From positions 434,001 through 498,000 of the forward strand of contig CAVSBZ010000007.1 of NCBI GenBank assembly GCA_963726315.1: a stretch of DNA of 64,000 bases. The letters run 5' to 3'. How positions within the stretch are numbered: position 1 is the first letter of the stretch; every line of letters starts with the position of its first letter. Both the position numbers and the translations under genes were made by a program. This DNA comes from FEB-25 sp963726315. GTDB taxonomy: Bacteria > Chloroflexota > Anaerolineae > Anaerolineales > UBA4823. This document shows positions 7,905-17,032 of this stretch, piece by piece. The notes beneath the pieces are model-generated. The model saw nothing but the letters and a program-made list of their open reading frames with translations. It made no database searches and was not told the DNA's origin.

Positions 7905-10043
7905 TCATGGTTGATCAATGCTAAAACGGTAAGGGGCGAGCTGACGGGTGAAGCGCGTGGTCCCTGTCACCACCAGGATGACATCATCGACACCGTTTCC
8001 AATGGTGAACGGGATATCGGCAGAAATATCGGGATATAGGGTGATGTTTTGAACACTGGTATTATCGCCTTCAGTAATAAGCGCCAATCCATAGCTCTGG
8101 GGGAGCACATTCTGTATACGTGCCCAGCCTTCTGCCTGCCAGCCGGTAGCATCCGTCTCAAAATCGGTGCTATAACCAATCTCGGGGATGGAGAGGTCAT
8201 CGAGTAAAAAACCCTCACCAGTCACATTGGAATCGGTTACATATTCAAAACGGAGGCTCAGTTTCTTCCCGGCAAACTGCGATAAATCCACTGTCTCATG
8301 GATCCAAATCGGCGAAGGACCTCCACCACTGGCACCGGTATATCCCCAACCATAGCTGTTCCCCTGTGGATCGGTGGATGTGCCCGATGGCGTGGTGAGG
8401 ATTTGCCAGTCAACACCATTTGTAGAGGCTTCCAGGTAGGTGTAATCCCATCCGTTCTCAATGTCATACCAGGCCCAATAAGAGAATGATAGCGGACCGG
8501 AGTGGTTGGTCAGATCAAAAGTCTGGGTAAGAGTTGTATCAGACTCATCGTTTTTGTTTGACCAAAAAGCAAATCCTCCGGAGTGAGGGTCCTGAGGCAA
8601 GAGGGGGGTCTGGATGGAGCCCTCAAAGTGGATGGTGTAGCTTCCAGGGCATCTGAAGCGGATATAGTCCACCCCGTACTGGTGTACATCGCGGGTGAGA
8701 TCACTTATAGGGCAGGAATTTATGGTTTCGGTGGGCTCTGCACGCGGAGCTCCCTTGTAACTGGTATAGGCGTAGCGACCGTCGCTAACTTTAGGGTCCA
8801 TCAGGTAATTTGTGACTGCCCAATCAAGGAAGAAACTGTCCGCAGTGATCAGTTTACCCGTTTGTGGGTCCACGGCGTTGATCTGCTGTAAAGTGGTATC
8901 CACACTATTTAAATCGTTATCCTGATTGGTAACCAACGCTTTGGTGGCAGGTTCACCGAAACGATCCAAGAAATAGGAAAAGAATAAAAAACCTGCCCCA
9001 TAGTGCGGAGTGGTATCCTCATCCAATTCATCCGGCCAGTTGTTCAATTCATCTGGCCAGTTGTTCAGCTGCAAATCAGGCTGACTGGTGTAAAGGGCGT
9101 CAAATCCACCGGAATAGAAATTATTTAACAAAACGGCGAGCTCGGAAAAACCTTCGCTCACCCAGCCTGATTCATTCCGGTCCTGGTACCAATGGATCAT
9201 GTGCTGGAATTCATGGGCAAGAATGCCAAAGGTATATCTATCATCGAGGGGTGAGTTATCGGCATTGACCAGGAACATCTCATGTCCATTGGAGAAGCGG
9301 TTCACCTGCTGCGGATACTCATCGGCGGAGGAAAAGTAGCCAGCATTCTCATCACCGATCCCGCGAGCGTATAGAATATAAATATGCGGGTCGCCATCTA
9401 CGCCGGGCGTCCATTCGCTGCCGAAAAATGAGCTGTTGGTAGGGTAGATCTGGTTTTCGAAGGCATCCGCAAGATCACGTAGATCATGGATCCTAAAGTA
9501 CACACCGTCTTCGATCCAGAAGTACGCATGGTCGGTGACGTACTGCAAAGTGGCGTCAACCCGAAAATTATTCACATCGCCATTTCCAACCCAAAAGGAT
9601 TGCTGCGCACCGGTGGAAAAAAAAGAAGCCGGAGGCGGTTCGGTGGGGGAAAGATCATTCAACCCGAGCAAGCGGTGTGCCAAGTCAATGGGATCGTTGA
9701 TCGGAATAAAGGTGTTCTCCAGCGTCTGTATCGTATCGGTGAGCACCACCACAGGTAGGGGGGGAAAACCTGGAACTTGAGTGGTTCCAACAGGCGACGA
9801 ATTGGTTGGATCCAATTGCGAAACCGGCGTGGAAACAACTTCCTCCGATAGGGGGCGAATTACATGCGGAGTAGAGGTAGATATGCTGGAATCTACCGTC
9901 AGGGAGGGAATTTTTAGAGATATATCTGTGGCAGCAGAGCGATAAGCGGCGATACCAATCAAACTCACCATTACGCAAAAAACACAGGCACACGAAGCTA
10001 CGATCAAAACAATAAAACAGGCATACCAGCCATTTTTGGACAT
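7905..10043 (-). CDS. Membrane-anchored or secreted zinc metallopeptidase with HEFQH motif and C-terminal lectin-like domain
   Basis: 712 residues. Residues ~8-33 form one hydrophobic helix after MSKNGW, so the protein is anchored or secreted through it; a Ser/Thr/Pro-rich linker follows. The catalytic part has HEFQHMIHW near residue 280 with the zinc-binding HExxH, and EGFSE about 15 residues later, the arrangement of gluzincins of the M30/M6-like group; the surrounding AHEFQHMIHWYQDRNE and WVSEGFSE are typical. Residues ~480-660 contain aromatic beta-strands (GPLSFSYWAWYDIENGWDY, GFLLDDLSIP) like the MAM/VEG-type domain of immune inhibitor A proteases. A seven-residue block NNWPDEL is present twice in a row because of a 21-bp tandem duplication. 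It probably degrades proteins outside the cell. Peptidase class is sure, family number less so. Confidence 0.88.
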   Translation of the reverse strand: MSKNGWYACFIVLIVASCACVFCVMVSLIGIAAYRSAATDISLKIPSLTVDSSISTSTPHVIRPLSEEVVSTPVSQLDPTNSSPVGTTQVPGFPPLPVVVLTDTIQTLENTFIPINDPIDLAHRLLGLNDLSPTEPPPASFFSTGAQQSFWVGNGDVNNFRVDATLQYVTDHAYFWIEDGVYFRIHDLRDLADAFENQIYPTNSSFFGSEWTPGVDGDPHIYILYARGIGDENAGYFSSADEYPQQVNRFSNGHEMFLVNADNSPLDDRYTFGILAHEFQHMIHWYQDRNESGWVSEGFSELAVLLNNFYSGGFDALYTSQPDLQLNNWPDELNNWPDELDEDTTPHYGAGFLFFSYFLDRFGEPATKALVTNQDNDLNSVDTTLQQINAVDPQTGKLITADSFFLDWAVTNYLMDPKVSDGRYAYTSYKGAPRAEPTETINSCPISDLTRDVHQYGVDYIRFRCPGSYTIHFEGSIQTPLLPQDPHSGGFAFWSNKNDESDTTLTQTFDLTNHSGPLSFSYWAWYDIENGWDYTYLEASTNGVDWQILTTPSGTSTDPQGNSYGWGYTGASGGGPSPIWIHETVDLSQFAGKKLSLRFEYVTDSNVTGEGFLLDDLSIPEIGYSTDFETDATGWQAEGWARIQNVLPQSYGLALITEGDNTSVQNITLYPDISADIPFTIGNGVDDVILVVTGTTRFTRQLAPYRFSIDQP
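9025..9066. repeat. 21-bp tandem duplication inside the metallopeptidase gene
   Basis: Two adjacent 21-base units (9025-9045 and 9046-9066) differ at a single base (CCGG versus CTGG) and keep the reading frame, adding one extra NNWPDEL heptapeptide to the protein just beyond the catalytic region. Confidence 0.85.
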
Positions 10044-10167
10044 AAAATAACCCTGGATAATCTTTCGAGGATGGCGGGATTATAATTCATAACAAAGCAT
10101 TACCACAAGGTGGATGACCTCAGCTGCAGCAGTGGCTGGACGGGTGGATCAGTCGATCAAAGGTGTT

Positions 10168-10212
10168 AAATAAATGAGCGGGTGATGATCCTAATCACCC
10201 GCTCATTTATTT
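10168..10212 (-). terminator. Strong terminator hairpin with a 19-bp perfect stem
   Basis: The arms 10168-10186 and 10194-10212 are exact reverse complements of 19 bases, separated by a 7-base loop. The A/T-rich ends of the stem give a TTTATTT tract on leaving the hairpin in the minus direction, 16 bases after the stop of the 10229 gene. Because of the matching A tract it could also work in the plus direction. Confidence 0.85.
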
Positions 10213-10228
10213 TCAGACAGGGAAAAAA

Positions 10229-11305
10229 CTATGGGTTGATGGTGAGGTCGAACGGTTGGGTGTAGAGCACGAGGATATAATTCCCCAACGATTTTGTGAC
10301 CGCTACCCGCCACCAATAATTTCCAGCAGTAATGTGCGTCCCATCGGTCAGGGTGCCATCCCACATATAACTTGTTGCAGCCAGCTGACCAGTGACGAAA
10401 GTTGGTTGGTCGACTCCATGAGGACCGAGCTCAACAGAATAAGAACCTCCCTGGCTGTAAAGCGACCAGCTGAATGGCAACGGTGTGGATGCATTGATGG
10501 CTCCCGCTGAATAGGCAGCTCCATCGACTGGGGCACCCAATGCAAAGAACATCCCACTTTGATTAATACTGATCTCCAGATCAGGTAAATCGATCGGATT
10601 CACCGCGGTGGGAAGAGTACCTTTGATCAATGCAAGGGAGGTAATCTCGGCGGCAGGCGTTAGACCAGGGTTATCCGATTGCTTGAAGGTTAGAATGAAA
10701 TTGGTTCCCGGTGCCAGGGTGACGAAGGAATAATGACCGCCGGAGTTGGTGGGTGATTGGCGCTGGGGAGTATCATCTTCGAACCTGACGACTACGTTAG
10801 GCAAGGGGGTGCCATTCTGGACCACCCGACCAGTCACAGAAACCTCACCCGCGGAGAGCGTGGACGTAGCAGTGGCGGAAGTGGAGAAAGTGGGAGAGGT
10901 GGTTGGGGTTTGGGGAGTGCCAACCGTGGCTGTAGGCGGAGTCCCGGTAATGCGCAGTGTTGCGGTCGCCGATGCCCGGGGAGTGCCGGGTGGAGTAAGG
11001 CCAGGGGTCGCAGTGAATGGTGATGGACTCTCGGTCATAACGGGTGGCGTTGATGGCGTGCCGACCGCGGGGGTGAAATAGATAGCCAATGGGGTGTAAG
11101 AGGTGCGGTGGGTGGGAGTAGGCGTGACGGGTATGGCTGTCTCGACCAGGACGACGGGTGTGGGAGTGCCGGTGGCAGGCAGGGGCATAAAAGGCAGCGG
11201 ATCGTTGGGGTTTTGCAGCAGGTAGAACGCGAAAGCCGCCACCAGCAACAGCACAGCTGCCAGGGCAATCAACACTAACTGATTATTAGTCAGGTTCTTC
11301 ATCAT
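10229..11305 (-). CDS. Membrane-anchored Thr/Pro-rich surface protein with carboxypeptidase-regulatory-like domain
   Basis: About 358 residues from the ATG at 11305. After MMKNLTNNQ a single hydrophobic helix (LVLIALAAVLLLVAAFAFYL) anchors the protein. Residues ~35-150 are low-complexity TPTP/TATP/TPGT repeats, as in exported linkers that are often glycosylated. At about 150-225 VTGRVVQNGTPLPNVVVRF and GGHYSFVTLAPG mark a beta-sandwich of the CarboxypepD_reg/SdrD B-like type. The C-terminal ~110 residues hold another beta-rich domain with no name I can give. The open frame extends further upstream to 11377 but that would overlap the glycosyltransferase at 11328 and add a non-hydrophobic N-terminus. 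A terminator follows the stop. Function unknown; probably a cell-surface protein. Confidence 0.75.
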   Translation of the reverse strand: MMKNLTNNQLVLIALAAVLLLVAAFAFYLLQNPNDPLPFMPLPATGTPTPVVLVETAIPVTPTPTHRTSYTPLAIYFTPAVGTPSTPPVMTESPSPFTATPGLTPPGTPRASATATLRITGTPPTATVGTPQTPTTSPTFSTSATATSTLSAGEVSVTGRVVQNGTPLPNVVVRFEDDTPQRQSPTNSGGHYSFVTLAPGTNFILTFKQSDNPGLTPAAEITSLALIKGTLPTAVNPIDLPDLEISINQSGMFFALGAPVDGAAYSAGAINASTPLPFSWSLYSQGGSYSVELGPHGVDQPTFVTGQLAATSYMWDGTLTDGTHITAGNYWWRVAVTKSLGNYILVLYTQPFDLTINP

Positions 11306-11327
11306 TGTATATAATCGCACGTGAGGG

Positions 11328-12278
11328 TCATGATCGGCGCGGCCCGGCAAATTTATTCGTTCTAAATGCGTTGGCAATCAAGGATAAAGCCAGTTTGAGA
11401 CCCATTAGCAGGTAATAAAACCAATTAAACAGGAAGAAGTAATCCCTGGCAAGGTTTTTTTGGTAATATAAGTAATATGAACGGTGCCATTCATAGATTG
11501 ACCGGTAAGGTTGGACGCGTGAGCCTCCCTGTCCGCCAAAATGAATAATCTGAGCAACAGGGAGATAAACCACTTTCCATCCGCGTACTTTTGCCTGAAA
11601 ACAGTAGTCGGCATCCTCCTGGTAGGCAAAAAAGCGTTCATCAAGATAGCCAATTTCTTCAATCACCTGGCGACGGATGAGCATGCAGGAGCCGGAGATC
11701 CCGTCCACTTCATGGATCTCATCCTCAGGGAGATAATTCAACAGGTAACCACCGAAGAATTTACTGTGTGGAAACAAGGCCGATAAACCAGAAAAATAGC
11801 TAAACGCCGCCCAGGGTCGCGAGACCCCTCGCCGGCAAGCTTTCTGCAAGGTGCCATCCCGATTTAAAACCTTGGGACCACAGATGCCCACTTGAGGGTT
11901 GGATTCCAGATAAGCAACCAGCTCATTAATCGCCCCGGGAAGGACGATCGTGTCGGGGTTAAGCAGCAGCATGTAATTTCCCACGCTGGCATGCAGTGCC
12001 TGGTTGACCGGACGGGCAAAACCAAGGTTGGTGGCGTTGCGGAGCAGCCTGACTGTTGGGAACTCAGCTTGCAGCATGGAGATTGTTCCATCGGTTGAAC
12101 CGTTGTCGACCACGATCAGCTCAACCTTCAGGACGGGCTGTTCAAGGGATTGGTCTGGAGCGGCTGCAGCAGTAACATCTCCAATAACCAGGGATGATTG
12201 CTCGGTGATCGATCGCAAGCAATTCCGCAGGTAATCGCAAGCATTGAGGGTGGCGATACAGATGGAGAGATCGATCAT
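11328..12278 (-). CDS. GT2 glycosyltransferase, rhamnosyltransferase (WbbL)-like
   Basis: About 316 residues, a GT-A fold transferase acting on the cytoplasmic face of the membrane. The N-terminus MIDLSICIATLNACDYLRNC is followed by VDNGSTDGT near 65, NLGFARPVNQAL near 90, the metal-binding LLNPDT near 113 and the catalytic-base region DERFFAYQEDADYC near 215. The IEEIGYLDE...EDADYC pattern and the ~300-residue length match rhamnosyltransferases that add L-rhamnose to GlcNAc-diphospho-lipid. This fits its neighbours, since rfbDABC and wecB lie directly upstream in transcription order. The C-terminus is hydrophobic (FFLFNWFYYLLMGLKLALSL), likely membrane-attached. I chose ATG 12278 over an upstream TTG at 12293. 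Confidence 0.85.
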   Translation of the reverse strand: MIDLSICIATLNACDYLRNCLRSITEQSSLVIGDVTAAAAPDQSLEQPVLKVELIVVDNGSTDGTISMLQAEFPTVRLLRNATNLGFARPVNQALHASVGNYMLLLNPDTIVLPGAINELVAYLESNPQVGICGPKVLNRDGTLQKACRRGVSRPWAAFSYFSGLSALFPHSKFFGGYLLNYLPEDEIHEVDGISGSCMLIRRQVIEEIGYLDERFFAYQEDADYCFQAKVRGWKVVYLPVAQIIHFGGQGGSRVQPYRSIYEWHRSYYLYYQKNLARDYFFLFNWFYYLLMGLKLALSLIANAFRTNKFAGPRRS

Positions 12279-12359
12279 GAAGGAAATTGGCAACGAATCA
12301 ATATCAATAGATTTGAAAAGTGAGCTGACCTATTGAGTTAGCAGGATTGCAGCTGATGC

Positions 12360-13520
12360 TCAAGCGCCTGCCTCCAGGATGGCATTTACGATACGGGGAG
12401 CAGCTTTGCCATCTCCATATGGGTTCGCTGCATGGGCCATCTGGGCATAAGCCTGCGGGTCATCCAGCAGCTGGCGAGCCTGTGACAGGATCTCTTGTGT
12501 ATCGGTCCCGACCAGGCGGACAGTGCCTGCCTTGACACCTTCAGGACGTTCCGTCACCTGGCGCATTACCAGTACCGGTACACCGAAGGCAGGAGCTTCC
12601 TCCTGCAAACCGCCTGAATCGGTTAAAACGAGGCTGGCATGTCTCATCAGCTGGACCATGGGAAGATAATCCAGAGGTTCGAGCAGGATGAGGTTGGAAA
12701 TGCCATCTAATATTCGATGGACCGGTTGCTGGACGTTCGGATTCAGGTGTACCGGATAGACGATGCGGATCGAATCCTGGTAGATCTCGGAGAGCTGCTT
12801 CAGGCTGGAGCAGATATGTTCCAGAGGTGCGCCAAAGTTTTCGCGACGGTGAGCAGTGACCAAAACCAGTCGAGGGGTTCCCGCAGTCTTAATTACTGGA
12901 GAAGCATCCTGCTGGTAGGGTATCTCCACACGCCTGAACAATTCAAGCACGGCGGAAGTGGGGGCTTTTTTAACCACAGCTTGTAAGGCATCGATCACCG
13001 GGTTGCCGGTGACCAGCACCTGCTGCGGGGGGACATTCTCGCGCAAGAGATTCTGACGTGCCCAATCAGTGGGGGCAAAATGCAAATCGGCCAATACGCT
13101 GGCAAGGCGGCGATTGACCTCCTCTGGGAACGGCTGTGACTTGTCATGCGTGCGCAGCCCGGCTTCCACGTGCCCAATACGGATATGGCGGTAGAAGGCA
13201 GCGATGGAGGATGCCATGACAGTGGTGGTATCACCCTGGACAAGGATCCAATCTGGCTTGAGGCGGGCAAGCACAGGGTCGAGGTGGATTAATATTTCCG
13301 CAGTCAATGATGCCAGGTCTTGATCAGGCTGCATCAGGTTGAGATCCACATCGGGACGAATATCGAACAACCCCAGCACCTGGTCGAGCATCTGGCGATG
13401 CTGAGCAGTGACACACACCTGGGAAGTAATACCGGGAGTAACTGCCAGCGTCTGAATGACGGGTGCCATTTTCACGGCTTCCGGACGTGTGCCAAAGATG
13501 GATAATACCCGCAGGGTCAT
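12360..13520 (-). CDS. wecB: UDP-N-acetylglucosamine 2-epimerase (non-hydrolysing)
   Basis: 386 residues from ATG 13520, which has a GGAG five bases upstream and overlaps the rfbD stop by four bases. It interconverts UDP-GlcNAc and UDP-ManNAc. Motifs: FGTRPEAVKMAPVI at the N-terminus, VEAGLRTHDKSQPFPEEVNR near 130, TAHRRENFG near 220 and DSGGLQEEAPAFGVPVLVMR near 300, all typical of the bacterial WecB/MnaA fold (GT-B like). UDP-ManNAc could serve a teichoic- or capsule-like glycan, or feed ManNAc into sialic-acid-type sugars made further upstream in the cluster. It is not the hydrolysing NeuC type as far as the motifs show. Confidence 0.95.
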   Translation of the reverse strand: MTLRVLSIFGTRPEAVKMAPVIQTLAVTPGITSQVCVTAQHRQMLDQVLGLFDIRPDVDLNLMQPDQDLASLTAEILIHLDPVLARLKPDWILVQGDTTTVMASSIAAFYRHIRIGHVEAGLRTHDKSQPFPEEVNRRLASVLADLHFAPTDWARQNLLRENVPPQQVLVTGNPVIDALQAVVKKAPTSAVLELFRRVEIPYQQDASPVIKTAGTPRLVLVTAHRRENFGAPLEHICSSLKQLSEIYQDSIRIVYPVHLNPNVQQPVHRILDGISNLILLEPLDYLPMVQLMRHASLVLTDSGGLQEEAPAFGVPVLVMRQVTERPEGVKAGTVRLVGTDTQEILSQARQLLDDPQAYAQMAHAANPYGDGKAAPRIVNAILEAGA

Positions 13521-14404
13521 TGAGTCTCCATGGCAAGCTTCAATGCGACTTGCCAATCCGGCAGCCGCAGGTGAAATGTATTGGTGAAGTGGTCACAATT
13601 TAACGCCGAGAACAGCGGGCGGCGGGCGGGAGTTGGAAATTCCGATGTCTGTGCCGGCTGTACTTCTGAGACAGTCTGCTGCTCAGGATGCGGATCCAAC
13701 TGCATCACTTGCGATCCCCATTCGAAGCGGCTGCAATAGCCTGAACCAGCCAGATGGTATAAACCGTGATACTCGGAGAACCAGGAGAATAAATCGTCCC
13801 GCCCCAGGGTGATGAGCTGGGCGGTGACTTCGGCGAGCATGCGTGCCCAGGTAGGTCCACTGACCTGGTCGGTAACCAGTTTCAGCGGGGGGGTGCCATG
13901 CACCCAGCGGAGCACCTTGGTGACAAAACTATCGCGGCGCAGGCTATAAACCCAACTGGTTCGCAGGACGAGAAAAGCGCCTCCGACCTGCTGGACGGCT
14001 TGCTCACCGGCAAGCTTGGTTCGCCCATAGACGCTGAGGGGGTCAGGCGTATCGCTTTCCAGGTAGGGTGACCCCTTCAGTCCATCGAAGACGTAATCGG
14101 TAGAGTAATGGATGAAGACGGATCCCACCCGGGCAGCTTCCTCCGCCATGACTGTGGGTGCAGTGGAGTTGACCTTTTCTGCCAGGTCTGGCTCCGATTC
14201 TGCCCGGTCTACGGCGGTGTAGGCGGCTGCATTGATGAGCACTTCTGGGCGGCAATCACGTATCATAGTGCGGAGGAGGGCAGCATCCGCCAGGTCGATC
14301 TCAGGATAGTCACAGGTATTGAGCTCACCCAGAGGTGCCAGGGAGCGTTCCAATTCCCAACCGAGCTGACCGTTATTTCCAATCAGGAGTATGCGCATAG
14401 GCAT
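13517..14404 (-). CDS. rfbD: dTDP-4-dehydrorhamnose reductase
   Basis: 295 residues. It reduces dTDP-4-keto-L-rhamnose with NAD(P)H to dTDP-L-rhamnose, the last step of the rhamnose pathway. The dinucleotide motif GNNGQLGWEL, INAAAYTAVDRAE, STDYVFDG and the YGRTKLAGE active-site YxxxK are in place and the length is normal. The C-terminal half holds the usual substrate region RPLFSALNCD. It sits with rfbA, rfbB and rfbC in one unit. Confidence 0.96.
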   Translation of the reverse strand: MPMRILLIGNNGQLGWELERSLAPLGELNTCDYPEIDLADAALLRTMIRDCRPEVLINAAAYTAVDRAESEPDLAEKVNSTAPTVMAEEAARVGSVFIHYSTDYVFDGLKGSPYLESDTPDPLSVYGRTKLAGEQAVQQVGGAFLVLRTSWVYSLRRDSFVTKVLRWVHGTPPLKLVTDQVSGPTWARMLAEVTAQLITLGRDDLFSWFSEYHGLYHLAGSGYCSRFEWGSQVMQLDPHPEQQTVSEVQPAQTSEFPTPARRPLFSALNCDHFTNTFHLRLPDWQVALKLAMETQ

Positions 14405-14434
14405 TAAATAAAAGGAGTTAATAGGATAAATAAT

Positions 14435-15319
14435 TTAACCTTGGAAGGGCAGTTTATTATCCAACAGCTGTAATAAATACTGCCCATACTGGTTGCTATC
14501 CATCATCTTTGCCTGCTGACGAAGCATAGACGCATCAATGAAACCGAGGCTGTAGGCAATCTCCTCAGGGCAAGAAATCATCATCCCCTGGCGGTCCTGG
14601 ACCGTCTGGACGAAGTTACTGGCTTGCAGGAGGGCTTCATGGGTGCCGGCATCCAACCAGGCGACGCCGCGCCCGAGTACTTCCACGCGCATCTGCCCAC
14701 GTAACAGATAGATCATATTCAGATCGGTGATCTCGATCTCGCCACGGGCAGATGGCTTGAGGCTGGCAGCCAACTTGGCGACCTGGGAATCATAGAAGTA
14801 AATGCCTGGGACGGCATAATGAGAGCGGGGTTGGGCAGGCTTTTCTTCGATACTCAGCGCCCGCCCACTGGCATCAAATTCAACCACGCCATATCGCTCA
14901 GGGTCTCTTACTGGATAAGCATAAATCAACGCACCTTCGGTGAGCTGGGCAGAGGTGCGCAGCTGACCAGGAAGTCCATGTCCAAAGAAGATGTTATCTC
15001 CCAGGATCAAGCAGACGGGCTCATCGGCAATAAACTCTCGACCGACTAAGAAGGCATCCGCCAACCCGCGTGGTTCAGCCTGTTCAGCATAGGTTAATTT
15101 CAACCCAAGGTGGGAGCCGTCTTTCAACAAGCTGCGGAAGGCGGGCAAGGCATCTGGTGAGCTGATGACCAGTATCTCGCGGATTCCAGCCAACATCAGC
15201 ATGGAAAGCGGATAATAAACCATGGGTTTATCGTACACCGGAAGGAGCTGCTTGCTGACCCCGATCGTCAGGGGGTAAAGGCGTGTGCCCTTACCACCTG
15301 AAAGGATGATGCCTTTCAT
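14435..15319 (-). CDS. rfbA: Glucose-1-phosphate thymidylyltransferase
   Basis: 294 residues, exactly family size. It makes dTDP-glucose from glucose-1-phosphate and dTTP. The N-terminus KGIILSGGKGTRLYPLT is the nucleotide-binding loop, followed by QLLPVYDKPMVYYPLS, LILGDNIFFGHGL and EEKPAQPRSHYAVPGIYFYD with the catalytic Asp/Glu residues, and WLDAGTHEALLQAS near the end. A GAGGAGG ribosome site lies before the ATG. Start and family are certain. Confidence 0.97.
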   Translation of the reverse strand: MKGIILSGGKGTRLYPLTIGVSKQLLPVYDKPMVYYPLSMLMLAGIREILVISSPDALPAFRSLLKDGSHLGLKLTYAEQAEPRGLADAFLVGREFIADEPVCLILGDNIFFGHGLPGQLRTSAQLTEGALIYAYPVRDPERYGVVEFDASGRALSIEEKPAQPRSHYAVPGIYFYDSQVAKLAASLKPSARGEIEITDLNMIYLLRGQMRVEVLGRGVAWLDAGTHEALLQASNFVQTVQDRQGMMISCPEEIAYSLGFIDASMLRQQAKMMDSNQYGQYLLQLLDNKLPFQG

Positions 15320-15334
15320 TGCTGCCTCCTCAAC

Positions 15335-16411
15335 TCATTGACGTTTATCGTAATTGCGCTCCAGCCAGTCCTGGTAATCCTGCTGCTGGCGGATGGCTGA
15401 GACCCACCCAGGATGTGTAAGGTACCATTGGATGGTTTTAGTCAAACCGCTGCCCAATGATTCCCTGGGCTGCCACCCCAATTGGGTTTTGATCTTGGTG
15501 ATATCCAGGGCATAGCGTCGGTCATGACCCGGACGATCGGGGACGAAACGTACCAGGGACGAATGTGGCACGGAGGGTGAATCGGGTAATAACTCGTCCA
15601 TGGCGGCGCACAGCTGGTGAACTACCTCCAGGTTGGTAGGCTGAGAGCCGGCGGCGATATTATACGTCTGACCAGGGAAGCCCTTGCGCAGGACCATCCA
15701 GATAGCTTCACAATGGTCCTCCACATACAGCCAATCGCGGATCTGGGCACCATCGCCATAAATGGGAAGGGGCTTTCCGTCCAAGGCATTCAGGATCATA
15801 AGGGGGATCAGCTTTTCGGGGAACTGGTAAGCGCCATAGTTGTTGGTACAGTGCGTAATGGAGTAAGGTAAACCGTAAGTATGCCCATATGAACGCACGT
15901 AATGGTCAGCGGCAGCCTTGGAGGTGGAGTAGGGAGAGCTGGGTGCATAGCTGGTATCTTCGACCCAGGCAGGCTCAGAGGGCTTGAGGGTACCGAATAC
16001 TTCATCGGTGGAGATATGATGGAAGCGTAGATCATCTATGGGAAGCGATTTCTCTTGCAGCCAAAACGATCGGGCAGCTTCCAGCAAGGTGAAGGTACCA
16101 ATGACGTTGGTGCGCAGGAAATGCTCGGGGTAAACGATCGAGCGGTCGACGTGCGTTTCGGCGGCGAAGTTGACCACTGTATCGATCTTATACAAACGAA
16201 ACAGGTGGTCAACCAATGGACGGTCACAAATATCTCCCCGGATGAATGTGTGGCGTTCGGGGAAAGGTAGATCCTTGAGATTTTCCTGGCTGCCAGCGTA
16301 TGACAGTAAATCCAGGTTGATGATGTGAACGTCAGGCTCTGCTTGCAGCAGATAGCGGACGAAGTTCGAGCCGATGAAACCCGCGCCGCCGGTGACGAGG
16401 ATATTTTTCAT
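15335..16411 (-). CDS. rfbB: dTDP-glucose 4,6-dehydratase
   Basis: 358 residues, an extended short-chain dehydrogenase that converts dTDP-glucose to dTDP-4-keto-6-deoxyglucose using bound NAD+. It shows TGGAGFIGSNFVR, the STDEVFG catalytic Thr-Asp-Glu, the YSTSKAAADH YxxxK motif and THCTNNYGAYQFPEKLIPL. Sixteen bases separate it from rfbA and its ATG overlaps the rfbC stop by four bases, so rfbC-B-A-D are translated as one unit. Confidence 0.97.
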   Translation of the reverse strand: MKNILVTGGAGFIGSNFVRYLLQAEPDVHIINLDLLSYAGSQENLKDLPFPERHTFIRGDICDRPLVDHLFRLYKIDTVVNFAAETHVDRSIVYPEHFLRTNVIGTFTLLEAARSFWLQEKSLPIDDLRFHHISTDEVFGTLKPSEPAWVEDTSYAPSSPYSTSKAAADHYVRSYGHTYGLPYSITHCTNNYGAYQFPEKLIPLMILNALDGKPLPIYGDGAQIRDWLYVEDHCEAIWMVLRKGFPGQTYNIAAGSQPTNLEVVHQLCAAMDELLPDSPSVPHSSLVRFVPDRPGHDRRYALDITKIKTQLGWQPRESLGSGLTKTIQWYLTHPGWVSAIRQQQDYQDWLERNYDKRQ

Positions 16412-16968
16412 CTTATCTCCTGCTCATAGACTTCAGCTTCGGATAGCGTCTTACCTTGCCTATCCCTGGATGACAGAATAGGCGCTTCACCGTCTGGGAT
16501 AGGCCAGGTTATATTCAACATAGGGTCATTCCACAGGAGGGTGCGTTCCCACTCGGGGGCATAATAGTCGGTGGCTTTGTACACCACCTCAGCCCAATCA
16601 CTGAGCACATAGAAACCATGGGCAAAGCCAGGTGGGACCCACAATTGGGTTTTATTTTTTGCAGACAGCTCGACCCCCACCCACTGGCCGAATGTAGGCG
16701 ACCAGCGGCGTAAATCAACTGCCACATCGTAGATCTCACCTGCAATGACGCGAACAATCTTTCCTTGTGCCTGGCGCACCTGGTAATGTAAGCCACGCAG
16801 AGTGCCATGCTGCGAGCCGGAATGGTTATCCTGGACGTAGATGAATGGCAGCCCAGCTGCACCAAAGCGCTGCGCCTGGTAAGTCTCGAGGAAAAAGCCG
16901 CGTTCATCACCAAACACCTGGGGGGTGATCAGGATGATGTCGGGAATGGTAGTTGGTTCAAACTGCAT
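16408..16968 (-). CDS. rfbC: dTDP-4-dehydrorhamnose 3,5-epimerase
   Basis: 186 residues, a cupin-fold epimerase that acts on the RfbB product. Visible motifs: FGDERGFFLETYQAQRF, DNHSGSQHGTLRGLHYQ with the catalytic His, DVAVDLRRWSPTFGQWVG and PPGFAHGFYVLSD. A GGAGG-type site precedes the ATG at a slightly long distance. It is the first gene of the rhamnose block; the gap of 64 bases to the preceding glycosyltransferase shows no clear promoter. Confidence 0.97.
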   Translation of the reverse strand: MQFEPTTIPDIILITPQVFGDERGFFLETYQAQRFGAAGLPFIYVQDNHSGSQHGTLRGLHYQVRQAQGKIVRVIAGEIYDVAVDLRRWSPTFGQWVGVELSAKNKTQLWVPPGFAHGFYVLSDWAEVVYKATDYYAPEWERTLLWNDPMLNITWPIPDGEAPILSSRDRQGKTLSEAEVYEQEIR

Positions 16969-17032
16969 GGGGATGGGCCTCCATTTGTAGCGTATCCTTT
17001 TGTAATATCAACTAAGATTATATCAATTCATA

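Noticed and set aside
10746..11081. Plus-strand Val/Gly-rich frame
   Set aside because: Mirror translation of the Thr/Pro-rich region of the 10229 gene.
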